Assembly (NCBI GenBank): GCA_965655865.1
Contig: CBFHJJ010000006.1
Location: forward strand, 1 to 64,000
DNA length: 64,000 nt
Direction of reading: 5' to 3'
Source: MAG-121220-bin8 sp965655865
GTDB taxonomy: Bacteria; Bacteroidota; Bacteroidia; Flavobacteriales; Flavobacteriaceae
Below, piece by piece: positions 25,117-34,098 of the stretch. The notes under the pieces were generated by a model. The model saw only the letters and a list, made by a program, of their open reading frames with translations. It was not told the origin of the DNA and searched no databases. A program made the translations under genes and the position numbers. Numbering within the stretch: position 1 is the stretch's first letter; every line of letters starts with the position of its first letter.

Positions 25117-26295
25117 ATGAATGAAAAAAAAATAGATCGTTATAGTTTGAGGGGTGTTTCGGCCGATAAAGTAGATGTTCATAACGCGATTAAAAATGTT
25201 GATAAAGGTTTGTTTCCAAAAACATTTTGCAAAATAGTTCCTGACTATCTTTCTGGTGACTCAAATTACTGCTTAGTTATGCATGCTGATGGAGCTGGAA
25301 CAAAATCTTCATTAGCTTATATGTATTGGAAGGAGACTGGAGATTTATCTGTTTGGAAAGGAATTGCTCAAGATGCACTAATAATGAATATTGATGATTT
25401 ATTGTGTGTTGGTGCCGTTGACAATATTTTACTTTCATCAACAATTGGTAGAAATAAGAATTTAATTCCTGGTGAGGTAATCAAAGCAATTATTGAAGGA
25501 ACAGAGGAGTTAATTCTTGAAATGTCTAATTATGGTGTAAATATAAAGTCAACTGGTGGTGAAACTGCCGATGTTGGAGATTTAGTTAGAACTATAATTG
25601 TTGATTCAACAGTTGTAGCTAGAATGAAGAAATCAGATATTATTGATAATTCTAACATAACAGATGGAGATGTGATAATCGGTTTAGAATCTTTTGGAAA
25701 AGCAAATTACGAATCTGAATATAATGGTGGTATGGGAAGTAATGGTTTGACATCTGCTAGACACGATGTTTTTAATAAAAGTCTAGCTTTGAAATATCCA
25801 GAAAGTTTTGATCCTTTGGTGCCTGACGAACTCATATATTCTGGTTCTTATGACCTTAGGCAAAGAATCGAGGGTGTTGATTTAGATGCTGGAAAATTAG
25901 TACTTTCTCCTACTAGAACTTATGCTCCAGTCATAAAACAAATTTTAAAAAAGTATGATTCTAGTACGATTCATGGAATGATTCATTGCAGCGGAGGTGC
26001 TCAGACTAAAATTCTACATTTTATTGATAATTTACATATTGTAAAAGATAATTTATTTCAAACTCCTAAATTATTTGAAATTATAAAAAATGAATCCGAT
26101 ACTGATTGGAAAGAAATGTATAAGGTTTTTAATATGGGACACCGAATGGAGATGTATGTTGATTCAAGCGTAGCTAGTGATATAATAGAAATTTCAAAGT
26201 CATTTGGAGTTGATGCTAAGATAATTGGAAAAGTAGAGGCTAGTGATTCAAAAAAACTAACTATTATTTCAGATCATGGAACTTTTGAATACTAA
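25117..26295 (+). CDS. purM: Phosphoribosylformylglycinamidine cyclo-ligase (AIR synthase), Bacteroidota type
   Basis: This 392-residue member of the PurM/PurL ATP-binding superfamily has HADGAGTKSSLA near 56, DALIMNIDDLLCVGA near 87 and STGGETADVGD near 148, the metal/ATP-binding segments of PurM. It closes the imidazole ring to give AIR in purine synthesis. It is longer than E. coli PurM (345) and diverged, as is usual in this phylum. It heads an operon with prfA and pyrF, with a 44-base gap to prfA. Confidence 0.85.
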   Translation: MNEKKIDRYSLRGVSADKVDVHNAIKNVDKGLFPKTFCKIVPDYLSGDSNYCLVMHADGAGTKSSLAYMYWKETGDLSVWKGIAQDALIMNIDDLLCVGAVDNILLSSTIGRNKNLIPGEVIKAIIEGTEELILEMSNYGVNIKSTGGETADVGDLVRTIIVDSTVVARMKKSDIIDNSNITDGDVIIGLESFGKANYESEYNGGMGSNGLTSARHDVFNKSLALKYPESFDPLVPDELIYSGSYDLRQRIEGVDLDAGKLVLSPTRTYAPVIKQILKKYDSSTIHGMIHCSGGAQTKILHFIDNLHIVKDNLFQTPKLFEIIKNESDTDWKEMYKVFNMGHRMEMYVDSSVASDIIEISKSFGVDAKIIGKVEASDSKKLTIISDHGTFEY

Positions 26296-26339
26296 TAAAT
26301 TCCAAAATATCATAAATTCGTAAATATTAATTTTTTTAA

Positions 26340-27419
26340 ATGTTAGATAAATTAAATATTGTTCAACAAAGATACAATGAGGTTTCAGATCTTATTATAC
26401 AACCTGATATTATAACTGATCAAAAGAGATATATTAAATTAAATAAGGAATATAAAGATCTTGGTCTTTTAATTGAAAAGAAAAAAAAGTATGAAAGTTT
26501 AATTTCTAACAAAGAAGAAGCAGAGGAAATTATTAAAATTGAAGATGACAAAGAAATGCTAGAAATGGCAAACCAAGAATTAAAAGATTCAAAAGAAAAA
26601 ATAAAATCAATTGAGGAAGAAATTAAATTTTTATTAATTCCAAAAGATCCAGATGATTCAAAAAATGTTGTTGTAGAGTTAAGGGCAGGAACTGGGGGAG
26701 ATGAAGCTAGTATTTTTGCTGGTGATCTTTTTAGAATGTACACTAAATATTGTGAGGGAAGAAATTGGAAAGTTAGTTTAGTAGATGCTAGCCCTGGAAC
26801 CGCTGGTGGGTATAAAGAAATAATATTTGAGGTTTCAGGAAATGATGAAGTTTATGGTCTTCTTAAGTTTGAATCTGGCGTTCATCGTGTTCAGAGAGTT
26901 CCTCAAACTGAAACTCAGGGAAGAGTTCATACATCTGCTGCAACTGTCATGGTTTTACCTGAGGCTGAGGAGTTTGATGTTGAAATTAACATGAATGATG
27001 TTCGTATAGATTATTTTTGTTCATCTGGTCCTGGAGGACAATCTGTAAATACAACATATTCAGCTGTTAGATTAACACACACACCTACAGGAATTGTAGC
27101 TCAATGTCAGGATCAAAAATCACAACATAAAAATAAGGATAAAGCTTTAAAAGTTCTTAGATCTCGACTATACGAATTAGAATTAAACAAGAAATTGGAA
27201 GAGGATTCGTTAAAAAGAAATTCTATGGTTTCATCTGGTGATAGATCTGCTAAAATTAGAACATATAACTATCCTCAAGGAAGAGTTACTGATCACCGAA
27301 TAGGATTAACATTATATGATTTGCAGAATATTGTAAACGGAGACATACAGAAAATCATTGATGAACTGAAAATTGTTCAAAATAATGAATTACTTAAAAA
27401 TTCAGAAGAAGTTTTTTAA
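26340..27419 (+). CDS. prfA: Peptide chain release factor 1
   Basis: This 359-residue protein has the stop-codon recognition tripeptide PQT (188-190, the PxT motif of RF1) and the peptidyl-hydrolysis motif GGQ (232-234) in [10 protein letters not shown]. The N-terminal coiled-coil domain spans about 1-100. It reads UAA and UAG. PyrF follows 3 bases after the stop. Confidence 0.97.
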   Translation: MLDKLNIVQQRYNEVSDLIIQPDIITDQKRYIKLNKEYKDLGLLIEKKKKYESLISNKEEAEEIIKIEDDKEMLEMANQELKDSKEKIKSIEEEIKFLLIPKDPDDSKNVVVELRAGTGGDEASIFAGDLFRMYTKYCEGRNWKVSLVDASPGTAGGYKEIIFEVSGNDEVYGLLKFESGVHRVQRVPQTETQGRVHTSAATVMVLPEAEEFDVEINMNDVRIDYFCSSGPGGQSVNTTYSAVRLTHTPTGIVAQCQDQKSQHKNKDKALKVLRSRLYELELNKKLEEDSLKRNSMVSSGDRSAKIRTYNYPQGRVTDHRIGLTLYDLQNIVNGDIQKIIDELKIVQNNELLKNSEEVF

Positions 27420-27422
27420 TTT

Positions 27423-28247
27423 ATGAAAACAAGTTTTTTAAAAGATCAAATTATTTCTAAAAACTCATTCCTTTGTCTGGGACTTGATAGTGATATCAAT
27501 AAAATACCATCATTTTTATTAAAAGAATCTGATCCGATTTTTAGTTTTAATAAATTACTATTAGATTCTTTAAACGAGCTTATTGTCTCCGTCAAAATTA
27601 ATACTGCTTTTTATGAAGTTAATGGTTCAAAAGGGTGGGAAACCCTGGAAAAAACGATTAATTATATAAATCAAAAATATCCAGATTTGTTTACTATTGC
27701 TGATGCAAAAAGAGGAGATATTGGAAACACATCTGATATGTATGCTCAAGCTTTTTTTAATCATATGAAATTTGATTCCATAACTGTTTCTCCTTATATG
27801 GGCAATGATTCTATTGAGCCATTTCTTAATCATAAAGATAAACACACTATAGTGTTAGGCTTAACTTCAAATAAAGGAGCAAATGATTTTCAGTTTTCAA
27901 CAAATACAGATCAAGATTTATTTAAAAAAGTTTTAGTTAAATCTCAAGAATGGAAAAATTCTGAAAACCTCATGTATGTTGTTGGTGCTACCAAGGCTTC
28001 ATTTCTTAAAGATGTGAGATTAATTGTACCAAATAGTTTTTTGTTAATCCCTGGTGTTGGAGCTCAAGGTGGTAATTTAGAAGACACTTTTAACAATGGA
28101 GTAAATGATCAGATAGGTATTTTGATTAATTCATCAAGATCTATAATATATGCAGGTAATGATGAGAATTTTCTTAAAAAATCATATGAGGAAGCTAAAA
28201 AACTTCAGTATAAAATGAGTATTTTATTAAACAATAATAATGATTAA
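27423..28247 (+). CDS. pyrF: Orotidine 5'-phosphate decarboxylase (type 2)
   Basis: This 274-residue TIM-barrel enzyme has the catalytic DAKRGDI at 94-100 and the opening CLGLDSD (18-24). Length and motif spacing fit the longer type 2 family common in Bacteroidota. It decarboxylates OMP to UMP. Its last 8 bases overlap the start of the alpha/beta hydrolase gene. Confidence 0.95.
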   Translation: MKTSFLKDQIISKNSFLCLGLDSDINKIPSFLLKESDPIFSFNKLLLDSLNELIVSVKINTAFYEVNGSKGWETLEKTINYINQKYPDLFTIADAKRGDIGNTSDMYAQAFFNHMKFDSITVSPYMGNDSIEPFLNHKDKHTIVLGLTSNKGANDFQFSTNTDQDLFKKVLVKSQEWKNSENLMYVVGATKASFLKDVRLIVPNSFLLIPGVGAQGGNLEDTFNNGVNDQIGILINSSRSIIYAGNDENFLKKSYEEAKKLQYKMSILLNNNND

Positions 28248-29031
28248 CTATTCGATCTACAAAAATAATAATTCAAATGAATGGGTGACATTTGTGCATG
28301 GTGCAGGTGGAAGCTCATCTATTTGGTTTAGACAAATAAAAGAGTTTAAAAGATTTTTTAATGTTATTCTTTTAGATTTGAGAGGTCACGGTAAGTCTAA
28401 ATATCATTTCACAAATGTTTTTGAAAAAAAATATACATTTAAATCAATTTCAAATGACATTGTTGAAGTTTTAAACAAAGAAAATATTAGAAGCTCTCAT
28501 TTTATAGGAATTTCATTAGGAACAATCTTAATCCGTCAATTAGCTGAATATTATCCTAAAATGGTTAAAAGTATGATAATGGCTGGAGCTATAATGAAAC
28601 TTAATTTTCGTTCAAGATTTTTGATTAAACTTGGCTCGGTTTTTAAATCCGTTGTACCCTACATATGGATCTACAAACTCTTTGCATTTGTAATCATGCC
28701 CTATGAAAATCATAAAAAATCAAGACTTTTGTTTATAAATGAGGCTAAGAAATTGTACCAAAAAGAATTTATGAGATGGTATAAATTAACATCAGAATTG
28801 AACCCGTTATTGAAACTTTTTAGACAAGTTGAATTGAAAATTCCTACACTATATTTAATGGGTTCAGAAGATTATATGTTTCTAGAATCAATTAAACATG
28901 TTACCAAGGAGCATAAAAACTCAAAACTTATCGTTGTTCCAGATTGTGGTCATGTTGTCAATGTTGATAAACCAAAAATATTTAATAATTCAAGTATTTC
29001 ATTTTTAAGAAATTTAATTAATAAAAAATAA
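28240..29031 (+). CDS. Alpha/beta-hydrolase
   Basis: This 263-residue cytoplasmic hydrolase has HGAGGSSSIW (20-29, oxyanion loop), DLRGHGKS (46-53), the nucleophile Ser92 in GISLGT, an acid in MGSEDYMF and the catalytic His in DCGHVVN. It overlaps pyrF by 8 bases, so translation is likely coupled. No substrate can be assigned; esterase-like activity is the default expectation. No secretion signal is seen. Confidence 0.82.
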   Translation: MINYSIYKNNNSNEWVTFVHGAGGSSSIWFRQIKEFKRFFNVILLDLRGHGKSKYHFTNVFEKKYTFKSISNDIVEVLNKENIRSSHFIGISLGTILIRQLAEYYPKMVKSMIMAGAIMKLNFRSRFLIKLGSVFKSVVPYIWIYKLFAFVIMPYENHKKSRLLFINEAKKLYQKEFMRWYKLTSELNPLLKLFRQVELKIPTLYLMGSEDYMFLESIKHVTKEHKNSKLIVVPDCGHVVNVDKPKIFNNSSISFLRNLINKK

Positions 29032-29052
29032 TAGATTTATTTTTTTTGAAAT

Positions 29053-30618
29053 TTATTTCATCCCTGGTTGAGTAATTATAAAATTTTCTTTTATTTTTTT
29101 ATTTTTAACCATTTCTTTTACTTTTTTCAACAATAATTTAGAATCATAAACTATCCCGTCCTTAATGGTGTATTTAACTCCTCCAACACGAACTACTTCA
29201 TTTTCGTCATTTAATTTAATTGCACCAGTACCATACAAAACTTTAAGATTTTCTAATGGGTTTTCTTCAATTACAATAAGATCTGCTAATTTTCCGACTT
29301 CAATTGAGCCAATTTTATTTTCGGCGCCAAGAGCTTCTGCTCCATTTAAAGTAGCTGAACGAATAATTTCTAAGGGATGGAAGCCTGCTTCTCTTAAAAG
29401 TTCTAGTTCCCTTACATAAGCAAACCCATACAATTGATAAATAAATCCTGAGTCAGAACCAGTTGTCACTCTTCCTCCACGATTTTTAAATTCATTAACA
29501 AAAGTCATCCACAATTTGTAATTATTTTTCCAATTAACTTCTTGTTCAGTTCCCCAATAATGCCAATATGAGCCGTGAGAAATTTTGCTTGGCTCATAAA
29601 ATTTCCATAAGGATGGTAAAGTATATTCTTCATGCCATTCGGCGCGTCTTGCCCTATGTAAATCTCTGCTAGCTTCATATATATTAAAAGTAGGATCTAA
29701 AGTGAAATCAAGTTTTAATAATTCATTCATTACATTGTTCCAGTGTTCACTATAGGGTTTTGCAGATTGTTCCCATAATTTTCCTGCCTCTTCAAACCTA
29801 TGCTGTTCATTTTGATAATTATAGTTAGGTGGGTAGTTTTGAACTGTTTTATTATTAAATAAAGCTTCAGGTAGTCCATACCAATGTTCCATTGTTGTTA
29901 AGCCAGCTTTCGCTGAGTTTAAAACATTCCATCTAGCTACGCTCATTTGGGCGTGATGGAAAGCTGATCTCAATCCAAGTCTTTTGTTTTCTTTTATTGC
30001 AGCTTCTAATATTGCGGGGTTTGCGCCAAAAAATTTAATTCCATCCGCACCTTTGTTTGCATTTTCTCTTACCCATTTTATTGCATCTTCTTTGTTGTTT
30101 ATTTCTGTTCCGCTTCCAAATCCAGTATAAGAATATATTCTTGGAGCAATTATTGAATTTTTTGCACTTTTTCTTTTTAAGTCTAGAGTAAAATCTAATC
30201 CTCTGCCGCTTGGTTCTCTAATTGTTGTGATTCCATGAGCCATCCAAAGATTAAAAACATATTCTGGATCAGCTCCTTGAGATACTCCACCAATGTGTCC
30301 GTGCATATCAATAAAACCAGGTAGGACAAACATTCCGGTATAGTCAAATTCAATTCCATTTTTTTCAAGTTTTGGACCATTTCTTCTTTTACTAACGCCT
30401 GGGTAGCCTACTACTTGAACTTTTGTAATAATGTTTTTTTTAATTTCTATATCTACTGGACCAATGGGTGGTGCTCCATTTCCATTAATAAGAGTTACTC
30501 CTCTTATAATAAGCTGTTCATATGGGCCTTGACTGACTTCGTTTTGACCATATGTATAAAAAAACTGCAATGTCATTAATAAACAACATTGCAGCTTGAT
30601 GAGAGAATTTATTTTCAT
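29053..30618 (-). CDS. Secreted metal-dependent amidohydrolase
   Basis: This 521-residue protein has a signal peptide (about 1-25, ending YTYGQ) and an imidazolonepropionase/adenosine-deaminase-type barrel. Metal ligands appear as His106 and His108 in DMHGHIGG, Lys195 in DGIKFFG (a possible carbamylated lysine), His221/222 in FHHAQ, His245 in MEHWYG and an Asp in TTGSDSGF. The C-terminal composite-sheet segment includes GKLADLIVIEENP. Relatives include periplasmic peptidases, imidazolonepropionases and lactonases. The substrate is unknown. It follows amt by 34 bases in the same direction. Confidence 0.85.
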   Translation of the reverse strand: MKINSLIKLQCCLLMTLQFFYTYGQNEVSQGPYEQLIIRGVTLINGNGAPPIGPVDIEIKKNIITKVQVVGYPGVSKRRNGPKLEKNGIEFDYTGMFVLPGFIDMHGHIGGVSQGADPEYVFNLWMAHGITTIREPSGRGLDFTLDLKRKSAKNSIIAPRIYSYTGFGSGTEINNKEDAIKWVRENANKGADGIKFFGANPAILEAAIKENKRLGLRSAFHHAQMSVARWNVLNSAKAGLTTMEHWYGLPEALFNNKTVQNYPPNYNYQNEQHRFEEAGKLWEQSAKPYSEHWNNVMNELLKLDFTLDPTFNIYEASRDLHRARRAEWHEEYTLPSLWKFYEPSKISHGSYWHYWGTEQEVNWKNNYKLWMTFVNEFKNRGGRVTTGSDSGFIYQLYGFAYVRELELLREAGFHPLEIIRSATLNGAEALGAENKIGSIEVGKLADLIVIEENPLENLKVLYGTGAIKLNDENEVVRVGGVKYTIKDGIVYDSKLLLKKVKEMVKNKKIKENFIITQPGMK

Positions 30619-30652
30619 GATACTAATTTTTCATGAAAATAGTTATAAATAA

Positions 30653-31894
30653 TTAGTTTATTGAAAAATCTCCATACGCTCTTGTTCCGTGCTCCGCTAT
30701 GTCTAGGCCATCTTCTTCTTCTTTTTCTTCTACTCTTAAACCTGCTATTGATTTGACAATTAAAGTAATAATTGTTCCACCAATTACACAAAAGAGACCA
30801 GTGATTCCTACACAAGCTAATTGAACCATGAACTGATCAAATCCAGCTAATTCACCAAATAGTCCAACAGCTAACGTTCCCCAAATTCCACAAAATAAAT
30901 GTACTGGAATTGCTCCAACAGGATCATCTAGTTTACATTTATCTAAAAATGCAACCGAGAGAACAACAATTCCACCCGCTATTAAACCAATTAATATTGC
31001 AGTATGTGGAAGCATTTGATCAGCTCCAGCTGTAATTCCTACAAGACCTCCAAGAACTCCATTCATAAACATAGTTAAATCTAAATTCTTATAAAGTATT
31101 CCAGACAAAACAGCTGCTCCAATTCCACCTGCTGCAGCAGCTAAGCAAGTTGTAACTAAAGTTAACGATGTAAGTGCAGGGTCTGCAGATAGTACAGAAC
31201 CACCATTAAAACCAAACCATCCTAACCATAAAATTAATACTCCAGCAGCAGATATTGGTAAATTTGAACCAGGAATAGCAAGAGGTTTACCGTCAGAGTC
31301 AAATTTTCCTTTTCTTGCACCTAAAAAGTATATAGCAACTAAAGCTCCCCAACCTCCAACAGAGTGAACTAAAGTAGATCCTGCAAAATCATAAAAACCT
31401 AAATCGTCAGAAATAAAATTGCTAAAAAAACCTCCTCCCCATTGCCAAGAACCAACAATTGGGTATATAAAAGAAACATATAGGAAAGCTAAAAGCATAA
31501 AAGAACCAATTTTAATCCTTTCAGCAACTGCACCAGAAATAATAGTTGCTGCTGTTGCTGCAAACATTCCTTGAAAAAGAAAATCTGTCCAATATGTGTA
31601 TCCACCTCCAGCGTATGTTAATTGGTCATAATCAATCCCTGGATCCAATCCAAATCCTGCGAATCCTAAAACTCCGTCAATAATTCCAAATTCACCCGGA
31701 TACATTAGATTAAACCCAAAACCACAATAAACTAGCAGTCCCATAGTTATAACAAAGAAGTTTTTAAATAATATGTTAATTGTATTTTTTTGTCTTGTAA
31801 GTCCAATTTCAAGAAATGAAAATCCTAAGTGCATAAAAAATACTAGTGCTGTACAGATCATCATCCATACGTTATTTGATGTTAGTAATTCCAT
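30653..31894 (-). CDS. amt: Ammonium transporter
   Basis: This 413-residue Amt/Rh protein has about 11 membrane segments. The pore histidines are His177 in STLVHSVGGWG and His332 in AIPVHLFCGIWG, and NGGSVLSAD lies between them. It starts directly with a membrane segment, with no separate signal peptide. The PII gene lies 7 bases upstream, the classical regulatory pair. The acidic C-terminal tail (EEKEEEDG) is the region PII proteins touch. Confidence 0.96.
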   Translation of the reverse strand: MELLTSNNVWMMICTALVFFMHLGFSFLEIGLTRQKNTINILFKNFFVITMGLLVYCGFGFNLMYPGEFGIIDGVLGFAGFGLDPGIDYDQLTYAGGGYTYWTDFLFQGMFAATAATIISGAVAERIKIGSFMLLAFLYVSFIYPIVGSWQWGGGFFSNFISDDLGFYDFAGSTLVHSVGGWGALVAIYFLGARKGKFDSDGKPLAIPGSNLPISAAGVLILWLGWFGFNGGSVLSADPALTSLTLVTTCLAAAAGGIGAAVLSGILYKNLDLTMFMNGVLGGLVGITAGADQMLPHTAILIGLIAGGIVVLSVAFLDKCKLDDPVGAIPVHLFCGIWGTLAVGLFGELAGFDQFMVQLACVGITGLFCVIGGTIITLIVKSIAGLRVEEKEEEDGLDIAEHGTRAYGDFSIN

Positions 31895-31901
31895 AATAAT
31901 T

Positions 31902-32240
31902 TTAGTTTAATGATGTTTTACCTGTTTCTTTTGTTCTAATTCTATAAGCTTCCTCTGCGGGAAATACAAATATTTTACCATCTCCTACTTCACCTGAGTA
32001 GGCAGAGTTAAGTATTACATTGATTGTTCTTTCAACAAATTCTTCAGAAACTACGATTGACAAATACCTTCTTTGAATATCTGCAGTACTGTATGTAACC
32101 CCACGGTATACATGCCCTTCTTTTTCATTTCCAACTCCAGTAACATCCCAGTAGGTGAAAAAATTTACCTCTACTCCGTGTAAAGCTTCTTTAACTTTAG
32201 AAAATTTTGATTTTCTAATAATTGCTTCTATTTTTTTCAT
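31902..32240 (-). CDS. glnK: PII nitrogen-regulatory protein (GlnK-like)
   Basis: This 112-residue PII protein has a T-loop with Tyr50 in RGVTYS, aligned with the uridylylation Tyr51 of enteric GlnB/GlnK. The C-terminal part has GEVGDGKIFV and RIRTKETG. PII trimers sense 2-oxoglutarate and ATP/ADP and gate Amt channels. The linkage to amt identifies it as the GlnK type. The segment after the tyrosine (TADIQRRY) differs from the enteric T-loop, so modification at Tyr50 is not assured. Confidence 0.94.
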   Translation of the reverse strand: MKKIEAIIRKSKFSKVKEALHGVEVNFFTYWDVTGVGNEKEGHVYRGVTYSTADIQRRYLSIVVSEEFVERTINVILNSAYSGEVGDGKIFVFPAEEAYRIRTKETGKTSLN

Positions 32241-32260
32241 ATATATTAAATTTTATGTTA

Positions 32261-32923
32261 TTAAAAACTAGCTCCAAATACTAAAAATGCAGCTTCTGAA
32301 TCTGGATTGTAAACAAATGATCCAAATAGTGGTAACGTGTAATCTTCTGTTAATTTAACATCCTTAGAACCTCCGATAGATATGTTGCATAATCCACTTC
32401 CTCCATTAACATACCAAGCATCTTTTGAATCGTCTCCGTATCCAATTGATATATCTACAGGACCTGCTGAAAAAGCAGCTTCAATATATAATGCTTCAAC
32501 CTCTGTAAAATAACCTACTAAAAGATTGATTGGTCCTAGTTCTGCAGAACCAGAAATTTCTAAATAATCTCCTTCAAAAAGTCCTTCTCCATCTAAGTAA
32601 GTACCACCCTCCCCTGGAAATGAATAATTTGTAAGAGTTAATCCGAATTTTCCAAAAGAATAACTTGCGTATAAATCAAGTTCATTTCCTCCTCCAACTG
32701 CTGTTGTTGGAAAACTTCCCCACGCTCCAACTTCCAAATCTCCTGAGCTTAATGACACCCATGGCTGTATGTGAGCTCCAGAACCAAATTGAGTTCCTCT
32801 CCAAACATATGAGCTGACTAAATCTGCACCCAAGTCTTGTGCTTTGGATTCGTTTAATGTGAAAAAGCAAATTGCAATGATAACAATTGAACTTAGTTTT
32901 AATGATTGTTTTTTTAAATCCAT
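32261..32923 (-). CDS. Outer-membrane beta-barrel-like protein of the ammonium operon
   Basis: The ATG at 32923 gives 220 residues and begins a proper signal peptide (about 1-28, ending ESKAQ); a longer frame to 32989 adds a non-signal leader. The mature part alternates hydrophobic and polar residues with many Gly and aromatic residues (SSYVWRGTQFG, LDLYASYSFG, ending FLVFGASF with a terminal Phe), as in small porins. It is the first gene of the leftward OMP-glnK-amt set, 20 bases before glnK. A role as an outer-membrane channel tied to nitrogen uptake is inference from position. Confidence 0.78.
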   Translation of the reverse strand: MDLKKQSLKLSSIVIIAICFFTLNESKAQDLGADLVSSYVWRGTQFGSGAHIQPWVSLSSGDLEVGAWGSFPTTAVGGGNELDLYASYSFGKFGLTLTNYSFPGEGGTYLDGEGLFEGDYLEISGSAELGPINLLVGYFTEVEALYIEAAFSAGPVDISIGYGDDSKDAWYVNGGSGLCNISIGGSKDVKLTEDYTLPLFGSFVYNPDSEAAFLVFGASF

Positions 32924-32970
32924 AATAATAATAATTAAGTTAATTTTAATTTTTGTTAAATAATTTTCAT

Positions 32971-32978
32971 CAAAACTA
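32971..32978 (-). promoter_or_regulatory. Candidate -7 box of the OMP-glnK-amt operon
   Basis: The minus strand reads TAGTTTTG, an exact TAnnTTTG match 47 bases upstream of the start at 32923. A -33 TTTG is not evident, and no sigma-54-type GG-N10-GC element was found in the spacer. Confidence 0.45.
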
Positions 32979-33087
32979 ACAAAAGACAATATATTTACTA
33001 ATAAAAATGGTTAATTAGCTATTATTTTTACAAATAATGTAATTTCAAAACATTAAAAATTAAGAAATGATAATTGTGGATGGTTTA

Positions 33088-33123
33088 TTTTATCAAATTG
33101 ATCAATTTTTGAAATTGATAAAA
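33088..33123. repeat. Nested inverted repeats after the fluoride-channel gene
   Basis: TTTTATCAA (33088-33096) pairs with TTGATAAAA (33115-33123), and within the loop lies the perfect palindrome ATTGATCAAT (33097-33106). It begins just past the fluoride-channel stop (33125, leftward). No T-run follows, so it may be a terminator-like hairpin, a 3'-end stabiliser or an operator for the nitrogen operon. Confidence 0.35.
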
Positions 33124-33124
33124 C

Positions 33125-33490
33125 CTATTTTGTTATTTGTATTCCAATAAAAATTGCGGCAAAGCCGATAATTACTGAAATAAATGTGTAGAAAAAGAAT
33201 GTACTAATTTCGCCAGATTTTATTAATTCGGCATTTTCATAAGCAAAAGTTGAAAATGTAGTAAGTCCACCACAAAAACCAGTAGCAAATAAAATAGTTT
33301 GTGGAGAATTCATTTGATTGTTTTTTATCGCCCAACCCATAATTAGCCCAACTAAAAGGCACCCTGCTATGTTAGAAACAAATGTGTTAATGGGAATTCT
33401 GGAATTATTGAAAATAGAAATGTTTGAAATAAGATATCTAAATATACTTCCTAATCCTCCACCAATAAAAACTAAAAGTAATTGTTTCAT
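33125..33490 (-). CDS. crcB: Fluoride-specific ion channel Fluc/CrcB
   Basis: The ATG at 33490 gives 121 residues with four membrane segments, the normal Fluc size; a longer frame to 33556 would run into the upstream gene. GGGLGSIFRY (10-19), a conserved Asn in NTFVSNIAGCLLVG (about 35-48) and GFCGGLTTFSTF (71-82) with the pore Phe79/Phe82 are all present. It forms dual-topology dimers that let F- leave the cell. Its start overlaps the upstream small gene in ATGA (33487-33490). Confidence 0.93.
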   Translation of the reverse strand: MKQLLLVFIGGGLGSIFRYLISNISIFNNSRIPINTFVSNIAGCLLVGLIMGWAIKNNQMNSPQTILFATGFCGGLTTFSTFAYENAELIKSGEISTFFFYTFISVIIGFAAIFIGIQITK

Positions 33491-33675
33491 GAAACACTGA
33501 GCTTTTTTAAAATAACTAATAATAAAACAAAACAAACAAAACCTATTATTACCCATCTGATTCCGCTGTACGAACCCTTAAGTCCTTTTAAATCTTTTTT
33601 GTAACTAATAGTTATAATTGCTACAAACGAAATAAAAAATAAAATTGCAAAAACTAATTGACCACTGCTGAACAT
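33487..33675 (-). CDS. Small membrane protein coupled to crcB
   Basis: This 62-residue protein has two membrane segments (about 6-24 and 40-57) separated by a short basic loop (YKKDLKGLKGSY). The stop overlaps the crcB start in ATGA, strong evidence of a translated, coupled gene. Small proteins of this form upstream of crcB are recurrent in Flavobacteria. Function unknown; an accessory role in fluoride export is possible. Only 39 bases separate it from the divergent gene, too few for a fluoride riboswitch. Confidence 0.78.
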   Translation of the reverse strand: MFSSGQLVFAILFFISFVAIITISYKKDLKGLKGSYSGIRWVIIGFVCFVLLLVILKKLSVS

Positions 33676-33714
33676 ATTTAACTACTTTTAAGTAAAAATA
33701 ATATTAAATACTAT

Positions 33715-34098
33715 ATGAAACATCAAATAGAAGCAGTTAAAATCTTTCACGAAATATACAAACTTAGTTATGAAGAAAATCCTACTACTGAAATTGGCTT
33801 AGATAAAATTAAATTAAGATTTAATTTAATGGCAGAGGAAAATCAAGAATATCTTCAAGCTGCAAAAAACAACGATTTAATTGAAGTTGCTGATGCTTTG
33901 GGTGATATGCTTTATATTTTATGTGGAACTATTATAGAACATGGTATGCAGGATAAAATAGAAGAAATTTTTGATGAAATACAAAAAAGTAACTTGAGTA
34001 AATTAGGAGTGGACGGAAAGCCAATCTACAGAAATGATGGTAAAGTAATGAAAGGACCTAATTATTTTAAACCTAATATTTCTAAAGTTTTGAATTAA
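33715..34098 (+). CDS. MazG-like / phosphoribosyl-ATP-pyrophosphohydrolase-like nucleotide pyrophosphatase
   Basis: This 127-residue all-alpha NTP pyrophosphatase has the metal-binding pattern EENQEY (about 42-47) and later EVADALGD (61-68), the Exx(E)...ExxD arrangement of the MazG superfamily. The C-terminal part (NDGKVMKGPNYFKP) resembles the phosphoribosyl-ATP-pyrophosphatase-like branch. It likely hydrolyses a nucleoside triphosphate to the monophosphate, possibly as house-cleaning. Its last 4 bases overlap ilvE convergently. Confidence 0.8.
   Translation: MKHQIEAVKIFHEIYKLSYEENPTTEIGLDKIKLRFNLMAEENQEYLQAAKNNDLIEVADALGDMLYILCGTIIEHGMQDKIEEIFDEIQKSNLSKLGVDGKPIYRNDGKVMKGPNYFKPNISKVLN

Noticed and set aside
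32924..32989. Upstream extension of the outer-membrane protein start
   Set aside because: The extra 22 residues would put charged sequence before the signal peptide, and they cover the promoter-like box at 32971-32978.
33676..33714. Possible fluoride riboswitch before the fluoride-channel operon
   Set aside because: Only 39 bases separate the two divergent genes, shorter than the riboswitch aptamer, and the conserved core was not seen.
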